From assembly GCA_001915385.1 (NCBI GenBank), contig MNQK01000032.1, positions 6,498 to 70,497 on the forward strand: DNA of 64,000 nucleotides. Direction: 5' to 3'. Positions 53,230-62,500 of this stretch are shown here, in pieces (within the stretch, counting starts at the first letter, position 1; each line of letters opens with the position of its first letter). Both the position numbers and the translations under genes were made by a program. The notes beneath the pieces are model-generated. The model had not been told where the DNA came from and made no database searches. It saw only the letters and a list, made by a program, of their open reading frames with translations. The stretch is from Bacteroidales bacterium 52_46 (lineage in GTDB: Bacteria > Bacteroidota > Bacteroidia > Bacteroidales > Muribaculaceae).

Positions 53230-53237
53230 TACCTTTG
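53230..53237 (+). promoter_or_regulatory. -7 box of the fabD promoter
   Basis: TACCTTTG lies 27 bases before the fabD ATG; the family-E repeat covers the -33 region, as at gpmI. Confidence 0.65.
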
Positions 53238-53263
53238 TCCCAACCAAAAAAACCAACTAAAAA

Positions 53264-54142
53264 ATGAAAGCATTTGTATTCCCCGGCCAAGGCGCCCAGT
53301 TCGTAGGCATGGGCAAAGACCTCTACGACAACAACCCCGTAGCCCGCGACATGTTTGAGAAAGCCAACGAAATCCTCGGCTTCCGCATCACCGACCTCAT
53401 GTTCAACGGCACCGACGAAGACCTCCGTCAGACCTCCGTCACCCAGCCCGCCATCTTCCTCCACTCCGTAATCCTCGCCAAGACACTCGGCCCCGACTTC
53501 AACCCCGACATGGTAGCCGGCCACTCCCTCGGCGAATTCTCCGCACTCGTCGCAGCCGGAGCAATGGCATTTGAAGACGGACTCCGCCTCGTCGCAGCCC
53601 GCGCACACGCCATGCAGAAAGCATGCGAGCTCAACCCCTCCACAATGGCTGCCGTACTCGCACTCCCCGACGAAACCGTCGAGCAGATATGCGCCGAAAT
53701 TCCCGGCACCGTCGTATGCGCCAACTACAACTGCCCCGGACAGATCGTCATCTCCGGCGAAATCGAAGCCATCGACGCCGCATGTGAAAAACTCCTCGCC
53801 GCAGGAGCCAAACGCGCACTCCGACTCAAAGTAGGCGGCGCATTCCACTCACCCTGCATGGAACCCGCACGCGCCGAGCTCGCCAAAGCCATCGAAGCCA
53901 CCGACATACACACCCCCGTATGCCCCGTCTACCAGAACGTCGACGCACGTCCCCACACCGACCCCGCCGAAATCAAAGCCAACCTCGTGGCACAGCTCAC
54001 CGCACCCGTCCGCTGGACCCAGACCATCAAAAACATGATAGCCGACGGAGCCACCGAATTCGTAGAACTCGGCCCCGGCAAAGTCCTCCAAGGCCTCATA
54101 GCCAAAATCGACCGCGCCGTAACAACCACCGGCCTCCAGTAA
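53264..54142 (+). CDS. fabD: Malonyl-CoA:ACP transacylase
   Basis: The 292-residue enzyme has FPGQGAQFVGMGKDLY, the nucleophile Ser in G-H-S-L-G-E-F-S-A-L, the catalytic His in GGAFHSPCM, and the C-terminal QLTAPVRWTQ and ELGPGKVLQGL. It loads malonyl groups onto ACP for fatty-acid synthesis and would supply extender units to the KAS III enzymes elsewhere in the window, though it lies 37 kb away. Size and motifs are standard. Confidence 0.96.
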   Translation: MKAFVFPGQGAQFVGMGKDLYDNNPVARDMFEKANEILGFRITDLMFNGTDEDLRQTSVTQPAIFLHSVILAKTLGPDFNPDMVAGHSLGEFSALVAAGAMAFEDGLRLVAARAHAMQKACELNPSTMAAVLALPDETVEQICAEIPGTVVCANYNCPGQIVISGEIEAIDAACEKLLAAGAKRALRLKVGGAFHSPCMEPARAELAKAIEATDIHTPVCPVYQNVDARPHTDPAEIKANLVAQLTAPVRWTQTIKNMIADGATEFVELGPGKVLQGLIAKIDRAVTTTGLQ

Positions 54143-54156
54143 AAAAACATAAACCT

Positions 54157-54270
54157 TATCCCGATTAATCAGGATAAATCCCGATTCATCAGGATAAATC
54201 CAGCCTCATCCCGATAAATCCTGATAAATCTCGATAACTCCCGATAATCAGGAATAATCCCGATTAATCC
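54157..54270. repeat. Tandem array, family H (CCCGATAAATCCTGATAAATC)
   Basis: About six variable units of the form cccgattaatcaggataaat run from shortly after the fabD stop to the terminator. Confidence 0.75.
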
Positions 54271-54277
54271 CCACAAC

Positions 54278-54315
54278 AATCGCGCCGGGCAAAAAAACAG
54301 CAGCCCGGCGCGATT
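54278..54315. terminator. Terminator between convergent fabD and the helicase gene
   Basis: The stem aatcgcgccgggc (54278-54290) / gcccggcgcgatt (54303-54315) is perfect over 13 pairs. It is bidirectional in form. Confidence 0.8.
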
Positions 54316-54317
54316 TC

Positions 54318-54384
54318 ATTACTAATTACTAATTCCTAATTCCTAATTAGTAATTACTAATTACTAATTACTAATTACTAATTA
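54318..54384. repeat. Tandem array, family F (AATTACT)
   Basis: About nine units of attactaattact with two attcctaattcc variants. The array extends into the 3' end of the helicase gene and supplies its stop codon at 54371-54373. Similar arrays are at 63377 and 63507. Confidence 0.85.
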
Positions 54385-56332
54385 CCGAAACCTTCACCCT
54401 GACCCCCTTGATCTTCCGTCCCGACAGCACACGCGCCAGCTCCTCCCCCCGGTCCGCCGGCACAGCCACCATCGCATAATGGTCCTCCACAGCAATCCTC
54501 CCCACCTCCTCACGCGCCAGTCCCCCCTGCTTCATCACATACCCCGCCACATCCCCCCGCGAGATTTTCTCCTTCCTCCCCGCATTGATATACAGCGTGC
54601 AGCGTAGGGGCGGGGGCGTCCCGCCCCCGTTCAATCCCACCTTCGCCACACCGCCCCCATCACCCATATTATCCCCGGTTTCCAACCGCATCCCTTCCCC
54701 ACCCGCACAGGCGTCCGCAGGACGCCGATTTACCCCCTCCCCGCTATTACAGCCCCGTGCCGACGCGTAAGCGGAGGAATCCCCAAAATTCAAAATTCCC
54801 CCTTCAAAATTCAAAATCACATACACCCTTCCCGACGCCCCCTGTCGCCCCGTCCTCCCGTTGCGGTGCGTCCACGTCTCCACATCCTCCGGCTCATCAT
54901 AATGCACCACAGCATCCACACCCTCGATATCCAGCCCCCGCGCAGCCAGATCCGTCGCCACCATCACCCGCGCCGACCCGTTCGCCAGCATCTCCACCGC
55001 CATACGCCGCCTCTGCTGGTCCATCCCCCCGTGATACAGCACCGCAGCCACACCCTCCCCCCGCAGCAACCTCCACACCCGCTCAGCATCCACCCGCTGA
55101 TTGACAAACACAATCACCCGGCCGCACACCCCCGCCACCGACCGCAGCAACCCCACAAGCGCCCCATCCTTATCCCCATCCTCCGCCATAACCCGCGTCA
55201 CCTCGACCTCCTCCACAGGAGCCGTTTCCCCCGCCCCAAACTCATACACCCGCCATCCCCCGCACCCCGTCCCGCTCCCACTATTACAACCACGTGATGA
55301 CGCGTAAGCGGAATCCCCAAAATTCAAAATTCCACCTTCAAAATTCAAAATTCCTCCTTCCCCCACACCCGTAGCCGAAGTAAGCACCACGCACGCCCCC
55401 GCCGGCACCCCATTGCCCCTGCGAGCCCCATTGGTCCTATCGGTCCCATTACCCCTATTACCCCCATTCCCCCCATTTCGTCCAAAACTCCCCATTCCAC
55501 CCTCAAAATTCAAAATCCGTCCCATCTCCTCCCGAAACCCCAACTCCAGACACTTGTCAAACTCATCCACCACAGCCACCCTCACCCCCGACAGATCCAC
55601 CGACCCCCGGTTCAGATGGTCCACAAGCCGCCCCGGCGTAGCCACAACCACCACAGCCGCCCCCGCAGCCATAGCCCCCTCAAGCTCCCCCACCTCCGTC
55701 CGCATCTCATGCCCCCCATACAGACACACGCACCTCATCCCGCCCCCATCACCCATAGTAGCCGCGGTTTCCAACCGCGTCCCGCACGCACCCCCACAGT
55801 CACCCCCATCCCGTGCACCGCTCCCATCACCCATAGCACCCCCGGCTTCCAACCGCGTCCCGCACGCACCCGCACCCGCACCCGCACAGGCGTCCTGGGG
55901 ACGCAGATTATTCGTAACCCCGTACGCCGAAGCGCAGCGAAGGCGTGCGGGGCCACCACTCCCCACCGACGGGGCGTCCGCAGGACGCCGATTTACCCCC
56001 TCCCCACTATTACAGCCCCGTGCCGACGCGTAAGCGGAGGAATCCCCAAAATTCAAAATTCCACCTTCAAAATTCAAAATCCCCCTCACCACCCCCGCCA
56101 CCTGCCGCGCAAGCTCACGCGTAGGCACCACAACCACCGCCTGTACCCCCGGCCTCCCCGGCACCACCTCACGCAGCATCCTGATCACGAAAGCCACCGT
56201 CTTCCCCGACCCCGTAGGAGCCACAAGCACCACCCGCCTGCTGCAATCCGCAGCCATTGCACGCTGCATCGCATTAAGCTCCGTAATCCCCGTACCACCC
56301 ATAACCATATCAATAACACATCCGGTCTCCAT
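54371..56332 (-). CDS. DbpA-like DEAD-box RNA helicase with four in-frame repeat insertions
   Basis: The 653-residue frame starts METGCVID at 56332, 26 bases from a -7 box. Helicase motifs appear in order: GITELNAMQRAMA (Q), APTGSGKT (I), PTRELARQVA (Ia), TPGRLVDHL (Ib), VDEFDK (II, DEFD in place of DEAD), LTSAT (III), IVFVNQ (IV), ATDLAARGLDIE (V), HRNGRTGR (VI), then a DbpA-type RNA-binding domain (YAMVAVPADRGEELARVLSGRKIKGVRVKV). Four low-complexity stretches, each beginning ILNFEGG, interrupt the fold between motifs. They are the same repeats seen between genes. Homologues are about 430-460 residues. The protein ends in the AATTACT array. It may still work if the inserts loop out. Confidence 0.85.
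   Translation of the reverse strand: METGCVIDMVMGGTGITELNAMQRAMAADCSRRVVLVAPTGSGKTVAFVIRMLREVVPGRPGVQAVVVVPTRELARQVAGVVRGILNFEGGILNFGDSSAYASARGCNSGEGVNRRPADAPSVGSGGPARLRCASAYGVTNNLRPQDACAGAGAGACGTRLEAGGAMGDGSGARDGGDCGGACGTRLETAATMGDGGGMRCVCLYGGHEMRTEVGELEGAMAAGAAVVVVATPGRLVDHLNRGSVDLSGVRVAVVDEFDKCLELGFREEMGRILNFEGGMGSFGRNGGNGGNRGNGTDRTNGARRGNGVPAGACVVLTSATGVGEGGILNFEGGILNFGDSAYASSRGCNSGSGTGCGGWRVYEFGAGETAPVEEVEVTRVMAEDGDKDGALVGLLRSVAGVCGRVIVFVNQRVDAERVWRLLRGEGVAAVLYHGGMDQQRRRMAVEMLANGSARVMVATDLAARGLDIEGVDAVVHYDEPEDVETWTHRNGRTGRQGASGRVYVILNFEGGILNFGDSSAYASARGCNSGEGVNRRPADACAGGEGMRLETGDNMGDGGGVAKVGLNGGGTPPPLRCTLYINAGRKEKISRGDVAGYVMKQGGLAREEVGRIAVEDHYAMVAVPADRGEELARVLSGRKIKGVRVKVSVISN
54602..54817 (-). 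repeat. Helicase insertion 4 (after motif VI)
   Basis: About 72 codons between VYV and TLYINAG. It contains, on the plus strand, a family-C palindrome, family-A and family-B pieces, the gccgacgcgtaagcgg unit and family-E repeats. The reading frame stays open throughout. Confidence 0.85.
55258..55352 (-). repeat. Helicase insertion 3 (after motif III)
   Basis: About 32 codons between LTSATGVGEGG and WRVYEF, made of the gacgcgtaagcgg unit and family-E repeats. It lacks the trailing family-A/B pieces. Confidence 0.8.
55397..55516 (-). repeat. Helicase insertion 2 (after motif II)
   Basis: About 40 codons between REEMGR and CVVLTSAT, encoding ILNFEGG then an Asn-Gly-rich stretch. The DNA is a family-E unit plus a family-G array (ccccattrcccc), the same array seen at 56478 and 63427. 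Confidence 0.8.
55740..56080 (-). repeat. Helicase insertion 1 (after motif Ia)
   Basis: About 114 codons between VAGVVRG and RCVCLYGG, the largest insert. It contains family-E repeats, the gccgacgcgtaagcgg unit, two family-B palindromes with the cgtacgccgaagcgcagcg segment, and two family-A pieces. All are read through without a stop. Confidence 0.85.
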
Positions 56333-56357
56333 AATCAAAAAAATAAAATCAAAGAAA

Positions 56358-56365
56358 CAAAAGTA
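56358..56365 (-). promoter_or_regulatory. -7 box of the helicase promoter
   Basis: The minus strand reads TACTTTTG (TAnnTTTG), 26 bases before the start at 56332. It supports this start over an in-frame ATG at 56446. Confidence 0.6.
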
Positions 56366-56470
56366 AACTAAAAACAATAATACCCCAAAGAAAACAAAAA
56401 AATCCCTAACCTCCAACCCAACCAACTCACAATTCTTGCTGCGCAAGCGCTAAAGCGATAACATAATTCA

Positions 56471-56540
56471 TAATTACCCTATTAGACTTATTAGACCCAT
56501 TCGCCCCATTCGCCCCATTAGCCCCATTCACCCCCATTAG
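56471..56540. repeat. Tandem array, family G (CCCATTAGCC/CCCATTCGCC)
   Basis: Variable units of ccccattcgccccattagc run up to the terminator of the next gene. The same array occurs within the helicase gene (55405-55485) and at 63427-63500. Confidence 0.75.
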
Positions 56541-56542
56541 CA

Positions 56543-56577
56543 TAAAAAAAGCGCCGGAGCATTCGCCCCGGCGCTCA
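56543..56577 (-). terminator. Terminator of the large secreted-protein gene
   Basis: On the minus strand the stem AGCGCCGG / CCGGCGCT is followed by a run of T. It lies about 20 bases past the stop at 56598. Confidence 0.85.
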
Positions 56578-56597
56578 ACATATAGATTGCTTCAATC

Positions 56598-59500
56598 TTA
56601 CTTCACAACAAACTTAGTCACCTTCTTGCCGTCGACACGGAAATATACACCCGGAGTCTCAGGCTTCTCGATGCGCATACCCTGCATGTTGTAGTAAACG
56701 CTCTCGCCGTTTTCACCATCGGCAATCACATCCTCCACGCCGGTAACATTGTCCTTGATCGGAGTGCTTGAATATGTAGCGCCACGGGCAGCGACAAAGG
56801 CATTGTAACCTGTAGTTGCATCAGGTTTCGACATATCGAGTATCCGCGATTCATCAACCTGTGGAACAGTGCCTACATACGGGAGGTCGCCAGCACCCTC
56901 ATTCGCCCAGTCAGAATTCGTAGCATCCTCTCTTATGCGGGCGGGAGCATTCGCGCTGCTCTGTGTGCCGGCACTCTTGAATTCCTGCGAAATCACTTCG
57001 AGGCGGTTGAAGTTGGTCGATATCACATCATCTCTGTCAGCTCCGGTTATATTACGCTGGAAGATATACATCGCAGTTGCCTTCACCGTGGGGAACTCAT
57101 TGGTCTTGAAGTCCTTTGCAATATACGTACCGATAAGCGGGTCTGTATCGTTGAGTATGTATCCGAGTTTGGGGTCAGTCTTGATTACTACTTTGCCGGT
57201 CTCATCCTTCATACCATCCTGATGGTTCTTGTGGTGAGGCACGAGATAGTTGTACATCGAGTATTCGCCCTGAGTACCTTCTACCTCGATCAGATAATAT
57301 AACGGTTCAAAACTGTTGGTGGCATCTTTGTCCTCATATTTGTTATCCACCGGTTTTTGAGTCTCGTTGGGGTCTTCGAAATCCTCATGACCCTTATACA
57401 TCCAGTCATACTTGCCCTCCGAACGCTTGATCCAACCGAGGTGCACATTCTGAAGACCCTTTTCGCCGGTAATGACATCGATAGCACGTTTGCATTCGAT
57501 CACAAGCTTTTCGCCGAATGTTCCAACCTGTGTCTTGAACTTATTCGGGTTGGAGGGCAGACCGTCGCCGGTCTTGCGCGGTATATACTCAGTCTTGACG
57601 AACGTCACAACGGGATAGATATCGTTACGCGGGTGCATACCGTAGAACTCCATGCGGTAACGGTTGGGATATTTCTTTTCCTCATAGTCCACATCGTGGA
57701 GCACTGCCTCCATATTCAGAGGTACAAGCTCCTTAGAGTTCTCCAATGTCACATCATACTGGATATCATAGAAAGTATATATATCCTTGTTGACGTTCGG
57801 ACGGTAGAAATCTACCTGAAGGTCAAATGTACGCGGGGTAAATTCTTCGCCTTCAAATTTTATGTATGCTTCTTTAAGCAATCCGGCGTCAATAGCTTCC
57901 TGCTGAGTCTTTCCGGTTATGTCGCCTACAGGTACAAGGATTTTGCCATAGTCATAATTATCCTTCGGATTTGTTTCAAGTCTGCGGTAATTATATCTGT
58001 AAAGCGGCCAGTACGGACGCGGTACAACAGGATTGATTACCGTACCTGTCGATGCTGTCTCGTGTTTGTCCTCACCGTTGGCACCCTTGTAGCTGTAATC
58101 AAGCACTACGTTGAAAGTGGCATCTGCAAGCGTACCGCCTCGTTTCACGATTGTAGCGTAATACGACTGATTGTTGTCAAAGTCATATTTGACGGCGCGA
58201 CCATGGGTCAGCGTCAACGGCTTATCCGAACCCTCCTGAGCTATATCCTCAGTCACTGAAATTTCCGGCAGGGGGACACCTGCTTCAGGACCGGCCTGTA
58301 TAATACCGGCATCGATAAAGCTGTTCATCAACGACTCATACTGGTTCCAGTCGAGACAGCGCAGATAGTAGTCTGATGTCCACCAGAACTTGTCAGGATT
58401 CTCATTCATGAATGCCAACGCCTTCTTGGAGTCGACAATCATCGGCTTGTAGGGCACGGTGCTTGTATAAGTTGTACCGCCTACCACTACAGTATTCTCC
58501 TGCATCGCGGTGACATAGAAGTTGACATTGTCATTCGGACGGTACGTCAGGTATACACTGACCTTCTGCTCATGGCCGATTACTTTGCCGTCAGCATCAG
58601 TAATCTCTACCTCGTCGGTCAAGCCGCCCTCAAATTGCGTCTCAAATTTGCCTTCGGGAAGTCCGAGAGCCTTCTCGAGTGTAGTTTTGCCGCTGGCATG
58701 GTTCGTCTTGTACTTGTCAGTGTATTCATCGCGGAGCTGTACGAGCTGCATGGCGATAGCGTCGGGATTCACAAGGTCATCGCCGTAGATGGGCACACGG
58801 TTGGATACCGCGAGCTTCTCCTTACCGTCTTCAAACTGCACGTAGATGTCATATTGGTACAGACCGGGTGCGAAACCTTCGACGTCACGGACACCCTTGT
58901 CATGGAATTTCGTAAACTCATACTGGTCGGCATTTTCCTCATAGAGGCTGGCGACAGTCGCCTTGTAGCTCGAGATATCTACAAAGTTGTTGTCATCGCC
59001 CTCGGTATAGCCCATGAACACCATCGCGTTGTTCTCCACACGGTAGCGGCGGATTCTGTAGCCGGTGACAATTTTCTCCTCCATGCTCTCTTCCTGGCCT
59101 TCTGCCTCCTTGTTGAGGTACCAGTTGTAGTCGATATAGTTCTTCTTGTCGGGATAGCTGTCGTTTGTGCTTGCGTATGCCAGAATAGCCGGACCGCACG
59201 ATTCCTGTATAAACTGGATAAACGATTCGCCCACACCGTCGGTGTTGTTGAACCACAGCACCACGCGGTTGAAGTATACCGGCTTGCCGTCCGACACCTT
59301 ATAGTTCGACGCTACCTGACGTTGGTTGGGATACAATACTGCCTTAGTGCCTGCATTGACATCATAACCCTTCACGGGTTTAACGCCGCCGGCAGCAACA
59401 CTCGGACCACCGTTAGGTCCGAACCAGTCTGCTCCAGTATCAGTGCCATGGGTATTGAACGTATTGCCGCCCCAGCCGGACCAGAACTTGATTTGACCAG

Positions 59501-62500
59501 TAATCCACATGTCGCGCACCACATAGCAGTGCCAGTCGGCAGTAGGTGTAAACGATTTGTCGCCGTCTACCTTCGGATAGAATCTATATCCCTCACCGGC
59601 CTTGACAGTTTCTTCATCTGTTTCTATTGTCTGATCTTTTGTATATGCCTGATAGAAGCCTTTGTAGGGGTCACTGTCAAGATTTGAAAGTTTATTCCAC
59701 TCCACAAACTGGATGTTTGCCGACGAGAATGTGAAATCACTTCTGGATGCCAGCGGCTGGCTGAATCGCACGGGATTGGCTGTCAGATAGTCGGGAGTGA
59801 ATGACGTATGGTAAAGATATTCCCCATTACCGTCCACGTAGGGCTTGTTGGTTGCGGGGTCATACTGTATCCATGCCTCCTGCCAGCCGTCGTCAGTGCA
59901 GTAGTTACGATTATACATCGTGGTATGCGTCTTCGACGAACTGTTGCAATATTCCTGATTGTATATATTGCTTCCAAGGAGAGTGAAGATTCGGTTTTGC
60001 GCCGCCTCTTCAGTCGTACCCGGTACGAATTCGATGGTTTTGGGCTTGCCGTCGTCAGTCAGTTTTACGCGTATTTCCTTCATAAAGGCGCCGCGTCCAT
60101 GAACATAGTCACCACCGTCCATCTCCGACATGAATACATTACTGGGATTCCCGTTTGTTGCATCCGTTTTAACTGCATAAGATCTTTCGTTTGAGGAGAA
60201 ATCCTGACTGCACTTAAGCACATCTGCATTGAATGTACAGTCTATTGCATAGTAATTATACTTATGCACCTTATAGTCATTAAAGTCGCTCACCATACCT
60301 ACTGCGAATTTGCCGGTATAGATATAGCGGTCTTTAAGCACGAGTTCATTGCCCTGTTTCTCAAATTCCCATTCGGGCTGCAGGTGCCATTCACCCATAC
60401 GCTCGCCCACAAGGAAGTAATGCGACTTGTCGACAAAATCCTTCGAAGTAAGCGGCAGGTGCTGGTCAAGCGACTGTAATTCTTTGAATGACGTTACGGA
60501 CAACGTTTTGTTTACCCAGTCTACTGTAATAGTATAGAAACCGTCATTATCTACTTTCCAGCAACCGGTATTTGTGTTTGAGAATGAAGAAGCTTCATCA
60601 CCGTATGCGATACCAGTCTCACCGGCGCCGTGGGTGTATATGTCTTCCTTTAATCCGTTATAATCGGTTTTGGCATCTTTAGTAGAAAGGACAAAACATG
60701 TACCTTTACTCAATCGTACATCATATTTAAAGATACCGAATTTATCAGGAGCAGCAGACCCTACTTTATTAGCCCAAGCTGGTTTGTCTGAATAAAGATA
60801 GAGACATTCCGGAGCATCGACAGAAGGTACTTCCCCTTTGAATACTGCTGTCAGTTTCTTTGTGTTCCAGTCTACTGTTATATCATACGGACCTGCGTAT
60901 GCCGCTTTCCATGAGCCGGTGGTAGTGTAAGCGAATCCGGTATTCTCACAAGGCATCATTACATCCGACGAAGGATTGTAACGGTCTTTATATGTACCCG
61001 AGTTAAATCCGTCATTGCCATTCCAACTTGTCACATTGTCTCGCAATGAAAGACCGATGCACTGGCCTACTGCCAAATTCACACCGGTGAAAGTATATAT
61101 ACCGTCAGCATCAGCATTCGCCGAAGTAATTTTGCTGGGAACGTCTCCATAATTGTACAGATAAATTGTAGTCGGAGCGGCCTCCTGCACCGTGGCGGTA
61201 AGAGTCTTGTTCGTCCAGTCTACATTGATTGTATATTTGCCGTTCTTGGTTACTTTCCATCCACCGTAGTTCACATTAGAGAATGCGATGTCAGTACACG
61301 GAGCGTCGGTCATCGACGTTGGGTTATATCGGCCTGAATGCGACGAAAGTCCTGACACGAAACTTGCGTTGCCGTTACGCGACAACAGGAAATACTGGTC
61401 GGCAGTCATGTCGGCATTAAACGTACATTTTCCATCGGCACCCACCTCAGCTACAGCTTTCTCTGTCACAGCGACATTGGTAGCCGTCGGAGCTTCAGAA
61501 GCTACATAAAGGTAAATTTTGTTTTCACCTTCGAGTTCAACCGCACGTACTTGAAATTTATTGTCACCCGCACCCTGTATCTCGATAAGATACTTCTTTC
61601 CTATCGTAAGGCCGGTAAGCTGGTATTGCCCGTTTTTGGCATTGTTGTCAAGAGTCTGCTCGCCCGACCATGTTCCGACCGTGCTTGAAAGCACGCCGTT
61701 CTTTCCGTAAGTGACATACTGAGTGTCGCTGCTATACAAATCAAGCGTGAAGTTTATCCACGCACGCTGTGCTATCATCTTGCAGCTCCAGTGGTTGAAA
61801 CCATTGGCATTATACTCCATATCCCAAGTACCCACAGTACCCGTCTTGCCCGTAAGCACAACCTTCTTGGGACAGATCTTCTCATTCAGATTCCAAGTGA
61901 CATTAGGCGCCCAGACTGCGGTCAATTTCTGATCTCCCCAATTTACCGTTATGGTATATTTGCCGGATTTTGTTACTTTCCACAATCCGTCCTTATTACC
62001 GTCAGTTTGGGGATTGACAGCAAAACTTGAAGTCTCATTATCAGGGATATTTATTACCTGATTGTTTGTCGGGTTATAACGACCATCTGTAATATTTACA
62101 TTTCCCCAGGTCGTACCATTTTTTACAGTAGAAAGGAACAGCAAATCACCGTTCTCCAGTTCAAGGTCAAACGTAAAGGCCGATTGACTTGAAGCAGACG
62201 AACCTATTTGCTTAACCGTACTATCATCTACTTTTTTATAGAGATATAGATTTTCCGGAATTTCATTATATTTTCCCTGCTCTCCACTCTCGTTATATTT
62301 ATAACCGGCCTTTGCTGTAAATTCGCCGGTTTGGTCGGAATTGCCACCGACATCAAAAATAACCTTGGTTGTGTTGGACGGTATCTCAATTTTCCAGATA
62401 TTTCCGCTTACCTTTGTCATTTTTGAACCGGGCCAAGCGCTTGCACCGTATCCACCAAAAAAATGAGCGTATGGCTGGCTCCATCCCTTATTAGTATTAT

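Noticed and set aside
54318..54384. Short direct repeats suggestive of a CRISPR array
   Set aside because: The units are 7-14 bases, contiguous and without unique spacers, and no cas genes are present. It is a simple tandem array.
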